Origin: Trachythela sp. YZ-2020
Taxonomy: Eukaryota > Cnidaria > Anthozoa > Malacalcyonacea > Clavulariidae
Reading direction: 5' to 3'
DNA length: 64,000 nt
Assembly (NCBI GenBank): GCA_016169945.1
Contig: JADLSH010000388.1
Location: forward strand, 3,794,501 to 3,858,500
The position numbers and the translations under genes are program-made. The stretch's first letter is position 1. Every line of letters begins with the position of its first letter. Below the pieces are notes generated by a model that saw only the letters and a list, made by a program, of their open reading frames with translations, made no database searches and had not been told where the DNA came from. Positions 34,589 to 64,000 of this stretch are shown one piece after another.

Positions 34589-34868
34589 CACGTAAAAATC
34601 TCACTTCGTCAACAAAATGCGTTCGCAACAGCTTTGTCGGAAGCTTGTCAACAAGTTGTAACAAGTTGCTATGCACTGAAGATTGTCACTCACGACTTGA
34701 GAGTCGACTTGTTAACAAGTTGTTGAAGTCAACAACCTTGACCTTGTAGCAAGTTGTCAACAAGCCGTTGGGAACAAGCAGTGCGAACACATCCTGACAA
34801 CAAGTTGTTGAAACAACATTGGTACGAGTTTGCTGCAGTATTTTTACAATTTGTGCGTTTTACGTGCG
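34589..34868. mobile_element. TA-flanked MITE with CAACAAGTTGT motifs, unit B only
   Basis: Ends CACGTAAAAATCTCAC and GTTTTACGTGCG are roughly inverted and each is flanked by TATA or TA. The interior has repeated palindromic AACAAGTTGT motifs. Unit A has uninterrupted flank at the matching place (GGCATACATATACTTCTG near 27505), so this arrived after the duplication, or is part of a larger insertion reaching about 35797. Confidence 0.7.
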
Positions 34869-34889
34869 TATAGTGTTTAATATTTAATG

Positions 34890-35276
34890 CAGGGCCTTTT
34901 TTAACTAATGTACTGGAGGGGCCAAAGCTTAATCGATGATCTAGTATTCTAATGATGTCTTGCTATTTATATTATATATCCGTTATTTTGACCAAAGCCC
35001 CCAGCCCCCTTGTTGGCCCCCCAGTAAGCTATTTTGCCCCCCCCCCCATTGAAGGTCCCTTTTGTGCAAAGTATAAGTGAGTTTAGAGGAAAGTTATGGT
35101 ATTCTCACAACAAAACCTGGCTCCGTTTAGACGGGATATATCAAAAATTGTCTCTGAAAATGCAGGAAATCAAGCCACAGAGACTCAAGAATACAAACAT
35201 TTTCTGGGGGAGGACCCCCACACCCCCCTTCACCTTCCCACACCTGTAATACACTCCCTACTTGTTACGTCCCCTG
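34890..35276. mobile_element. hAT-type MITE upstream of iGluR-B
   Basis: 387 bp starting CAGGGCCTTTTTTAAC, the same end as the element at 21406, and ending GTCCCCTG. Perfect 8-bp target duplications ATTTAATG lie at 34882-34889 and 35277-35284. The interior shares C-rich and ACACTCCC-type phrases with 21406-21718 in opposite orientation, so both belong to one family. Confidence 0.88.
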
Positions 35277-36655
35277 ATTTAATGTAGGTTTAATGCTTGC
35301 TCTTGACAGGAAATAGATTTCCCAATCAAGGAGACATAAATAGCTAAAGACATTAAGAAATTGCTGAGGAACTAATTGTTCAATTTGTACTATTGTAGTT
35401 GTATTTAGTAGATGAATGTAAATAAAATGGGCAGCACTGGGTCAGTTGTCAGTTAAGACATTTAGTTGTCAGTTGTTAGTAAAGAATACGGGAAAATGTT
35501 AGTTCTAAACCATTTATATCATTTTAAACCATTTATATCATTTATCTTATTTGCAAAATAACGCATGCACGTAGTAGGCTACCTTTGAAGGGTCGTTTGT
35601 GATCGAGGTTTGATTCCAACAATATGCAGTTTTCTGATCCAAATTTTACCACGTTTGATGTGTCTCAGATGGAGGTAGAAGTCTTCGGGTACTCCAGTTT
35701 CCTATTGTAGTAACACTGAACGAAAAAAATTGTTCTAAATGGACCTCTGAGGAGAACAGTTAGAGCTATCCAATATAAATAAAGGTAGTTTAGTTTCTGT
35801 TGTAAAATCACACCAATAAGGGTGGATCTTTATATCGGACCTCTTTTAGGGAAAACAATTTAGAAATTATAGACATATCCAGTATAAATAAAGCAAGTTC
35901 ATAGATGTTCAAATACCTTTTATTGTTTTAAGATACTTTTTACCGATTCATCGACATGGCTACTGTTGTCACATTAATCATTCAAAACATACCAGTTTGC
36001 ATAAAAACATAGTCGCTAGGACGCTAAAACGTCTCTGAGCGAAGCATTTTAACTCATCTTTGAGTGTTCACATTTTGTGTAATTGTCCATGAGCATAAAT
36101 ATTTTCATCCAATAACTTTTTAGGCTTGCCATTTTAGGCTTGTTTCAAGCGATATTTGTTCCATTTGTTATAATATTACATTATCTTAATCGAAGCTTTC
36201 GGATTTTCACACCAAATTAATTACATCCCTCTTCAGTGTAACAACTTTTAATTTATGCCCGCGAAAAGCAATTAGTTTTTCCAGCCAGTGTCTGACTCAT
36301 CGAAAAGTTTGAGAAAATATGTCGAGGGTCGAGAAAATATGTTGATAAAAATTTTTTCGAAGATCTAGTTTTCACAGTATTAAAAATTATTTAAATTTTC
36401 CAACGCTTTTCCGAAAGACATGGGTTTTCTCTGGATACTCTGGTTCCTCCCGGTGGTTTGGGGTAAATCCCAAACTAACCCTTCCATCGTAGATGTCCCC
36501 CCTGATGTCCCCCCATGCATGAGATGTTCCGCATCACATATGGTGGCAGCCAGAGATAGAGGCGTCCTTAGTAAGCCTTCGTCCCCATTAGGTTCAGCTG
36601 CGTCCTTCGTAATGTAGCTCAACTCTCAGCTGCAAGTAAGGATGATTAGCACACA

Positions 36656-37269
36656 TCCCTACTCAATCACTCGCATAAACGAAGATAAGAATTTTTGACC
36701 TTCAACATGCAGTGGAAGCGGGACCCCATCAGATGCGGTAAATGCGATAACCGTATTGACAGGGTATCTTCATCAGGAAATGTATAGTGTGTAACAAAAA
36801 TAAGTGACCGTAATGGACGGGTGATCGAGGTTGCCATAAGACCAGTTTCGCTGTGTTTTTTTTTAGCATGGACATATCCGTCTACATTTTCTCTCGACCT
36901 TTATCCCTCGACATATAATCCTCGTTCCTCGAACGTAAGTCACGCTACATAACAGTATGAAATTCTTAAAACAATTTTATTGCATTAAGATTCGGTTCCG
37001 CAATTGGCGCATCGACTATAATATGCAATTCCCGATATATTAAATTAGAAAGAAATTAATTGTCTTATGAGATATTTCAATCATTCCCAGCGTGGGCCGA
37101 CTAATCCCGTGCTATTTTTATGGCCGAAGGTGTTGCAAAGTAATTTCGAAGTGTACATGTGAATTATTTATTTGAAGTTTGATGCGAGTAGCTTTTAATA
37201 TTGCGACAAGATTACATTAATATTTCATGATCATCATGCATATGTTTTGCCTTCATTCGAGTTTATATC
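36656..37269. other. Intergenic, no gene recognised
   Basis: AT-rich DNA right of duplication unit B. No supported open frame, RNA gene or clear repeat. Confidence 0.5.
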
Positions 37270-37440
37270 GCGGGACAGCTGCACTGTGCTGTAACAGTTA
37301 CAGTTAATTTGTAACTAGTTACAGTTGCAGTTATTTGACCAAAAATGTAACTAGTTATCAATACGAGTTACAGTTGGCAAAAAAACTAGTTACTGTTACA
37401 ATACATATTTTGTAACTAGTTACGGAGTTACAAGTTGCTT
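37270..37440. repeat. Palindrome-rich TAACTAGTTACA repeats
   Basis: Five or more copies of GTAACTAGTTAC-like palindromes interspersed with CAGTTACAGTT. A low-complexity, hairpin-prone tract, probably TE-derived. Confidence 0.65.
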
Positions 37441-37559
37441 TCATAAGTTTCCTTGACCTAAACAAAATGTAAAGATCGAGTCCGCATGAGATCCGCATGA
37501 TCGAGTCCGCTGAGCATTAAAATGAGTGGGTAAATGATGAAGTCGATGATCAAGTGAGG

Positions 37560-38010
37560 CGTATGGTATACCTGGTCAATAAGTCAATCCTTGCAGGACT
37601 TCTCTTTTTAGAAGCTCGTTCTTTAATCGAATTGTCTTTCTCTGGAACAATCTCTCTCCTATCATTCGTAACAATGCGTCTGTTTCCTCCTTTAACACCA
37701 ACTTCATACTTACTATTCTTCTAAATTAGGCTCTACTTTCGATGTAAACAGAATGCGCACATGGAAAACATTTTTCTCTAAGTGCCGTTCTTACAATTAA
37801 GCTGTTGTTCCTAAAGGTTTCCTTTAATATGTAAATAGTGTATTGTCCTTGTCATTAATTTATGTCTGTTCCGTAATGTTCTGTAACTTTCGTCAGGTTG
37901 GTCTTCATATGGGACCCATGTCCTGTTGACCACACCTTCAACCATGCGTGTATAAACTTTTTAGTATTATATGGTTGCAAAGTAAATAAATAAATAAAAA
38001 ATAAATAAAC
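37560..38010 (+). mobile_element. LINE 3'-end relic
   Basis: The frame at 37610-37729 reads RSSFFNRIVFLWNNLSPIIR and onward to a stop. It matches the usual C-terminal pattern of LINE reverse-transcriptase ORFs (SFF.R..WN.LP..I, then S...FK). It is followed by a 3' UTR-like stretch and an (AAATA)n tail at 37981-38009. Only the last about 40 codons remain, so it is a 5'-truncated, dead copy. Confidence 0.72.
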
Positions 38011-38309
38011 GTTGTCTGCTCGACTCCCTCGCATATCGACTCTCTCGTGGACCACACGCACTGCGTGTATTCACTCTGCACGCATATCCTATTTCATGCT
38101 GATATATTCGCGGACAAAAACCTTCGTTCGTCTTACAAAAACATGATCATGAACATACGAAAGAAATAATTATGTAATCCTTTCATTCACGTCCGATATA
38201 GCCTGCAGCGGAAACCGATGCTTAATGGTTCTGTCATCTGTCAGACGACGATAAGGGGATCAAGCGCGCGGCTGAATTTGATAAGATATAATTATAGTGT
38301 TATACTATA

Positions 38310-39180
38310 TACGTGTGCGCATTGAGTTTGGATCGAATTCTTGGCTAGTATTAATTGGCTTGTTCACTGTGCGAAGTTTGCAGAGCTTTGTGCTGAAAGG
38401 TAGTGTTCTATTCGACCAAAAGTTCCTGGCATAGGTAATCGAAAAGGTGCGTCTGCTTGTGTGTACTATAGTTGTGTATAGACTTGCGCGCATTGAATTT
38501 GGATCGAATTCTTGGTTATACTGACTGTAGTATTGGTTCGTTTACTGTGCGAAGTTTGCAGACCGCCGTATCGATAGGAAGTGGTATTTTCAAAGGTTGT
38601 GTAGGATTATTTTCTTCGAATATCTATTACAGTTCGACCAAGTAACAAATGTTATCGCAACTTCGGGCTAAATTCGTTAAAAATAGTAGTGATTTGTACG
38701 ATGTACATTATATACGTGCGTTTTGTGTTCTTCGAAATTTATTGCAATCGAATCAAGTCATAGCTACGAGTTAGCTCAATCACGGGCTTTGGTGGCCAGA
38801 TTAGGTAATAGATTGATAAGGTATATCATAGTATAAATGCGCGCATTGAGTTTGGACCGTAATCGCTAATCGCTGCCTATATATTGTAATGGTTTGTTTA
38901 CTGTGAGAAATTTATATGTAAAGTGAATCAAATCTTAGCTCAGTCCCGGGTATACTTCTTAGGTAGGCAGATAAGGTATAAATAGACAATATATTTATAA
39001 TATATACGTGCGCGCATTAAATTTGGACCGAATCCCTGCCTATGTAGTACCACCGGTTTGTTTACTGCGAAAACGCTGTTGAGTACTGTTTATTTGTTTT
39101 GAAAACCCATTTTGAAAGGTTGTGTAATATAATTTATATATGTTCGTCGAATAGTAATTGTAGTTGAATCAATTTGTTGG
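38310..39180 (+). repeat. Diverged tandem repeats upstream of MEGF exon 1
   Basis: The phrase GCGCGCATTGAGTTTGGA recurs at about 38317, 38485, 38838 and 39009, each followed by GGTTTGTTTACTGTGCGAA or a variant. After that come a TTTGAAAGGTTGTGTA block and an ATTGCAGTTGAATCAAGT block. The last of these blocks is found again at about 39512-39530, just before the MEGF start codon. The repeats therefore appear to be duplications of the gene's 5' flank. Confidence 0.7.
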
Positions 39181-39542
39181 CGCAATCCCTTGTAGGGGTT
39201 GTAGTATATTAGTAACTAGTTAGCCTACTATATCAGAGCTTTGCGGAGTACTATATGAAAGGGAAACACAACCGAGCAACTGATGGTGGTCAACCTGCAG
39301 TTGTCAGAATGAGGGAATAATTTTCATTCTTTCATAATATGTAGTAGTCTTGTATTTGGATGCAAATGAATAGAAATGAGAGATCCATTTTTCTTAATTT
39401 GCTTGCCGTCCTGTGTAAATGAAGTGTCAACAATTCTGTAGTTGACCACCATCTGCTGCGCTGTAATGCTTGCTGAGACCAATTTTGTAATTTGTTCTCT
39501 TCTAAAATCCATTGCAGTTTGATCAAGTGGTGTTACCGAGCA

Positions 39543-64000
<24,458 letters not shown>

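Larger units (their letters stand above)
28648..36655 (-). repeat. Segmental duplication unit B (contains iGluR-B)
   Basis: Partner of 18708-28394, in the same orientation. It lacks the palindrome array and the intron-3 hAT MITE of unit A, but has its own insertions at 34589-34868 and 34890-35276. Confidence 0.88.

Overview
This is a 64 kb stretch of animal nuclear DNA, AT-rich, with genes broken into many short exons by GT-AG introns and with intergenic and intronic DNA full of small inverted-repeat transposons, SINE relics and minisatellites. The gene content (NMDA-like glutamate receptors, NACHT-LRR proteins and an EMI/EGF MEGF-type protein) and the style of the repeats suggest a cnidarian, probably an anthozoan or hydrozoan. 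No rRNA, mitochondrial gene or species marker is present, so this placement is an inference.

Layout. (1) 1793-7880, plus strand: a complete six-exon ionotropic glutamate receptor (iGluR-1, 828 aa). (2) 8781-12295 and 13728-17077, minus strand: two tandem copies of an unusual immune-type gene. Its N-terminus is a four-pass membrane module resembling connexin/pannexin-type large-pore channels, followed by an NDSST-rich minisatellite linker, a NACHT NTPase and RI-type leucine-rich repeats. The proximal copy is a multiply broken pseudogene; the distal copy is intact except for one frameshift. (3) 18.7-28.4 kb and 28.65-36.65 kb: a tandem segmental duplication, each unit with a complete six-exon minus-strand NMDA-like receptor (iGluR-A, 865 aa; iGluR-B, 848 aa). 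The two share every intron position and a rare GC-AG intron, but differ by several transposon insertions. (4) 37-39.5 kb: a LINE relic and a diverged tandem repeat leading into exon 1 of the last gene. (5) 39543 to beyond the right edge, plus strand: a MEGF6-like gene with signal peptide, EMI domain, eight EGF modules (mostly calcium-binding type), a linker and at least sixteen MEGF/laminin-type EGF modules. Twenty-nine coding exons are in the window, nearly all symmetrical phase 1-1.

The genes are not an operon. The common theme is local duplication: receptors, NLRs and EGF exons have all multiplied in tandem, and the transposon insertions give a relative time scale. Exon boundaries below were derived by hand from splice motifs, reading-phase continuity and paralogue comparison, and phases close exactly through all three receptors and through all 29 MEGF exons. 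The most unusual items are the channel-like N-terminus on a NACHT-LRR protein, a small inverted-repeat transposon blown up into about 1.75 kb of satellite inside a MEGF intron, and a 69-bp palindrome array inside another inverted-repeat element in an iGluR-A intron.
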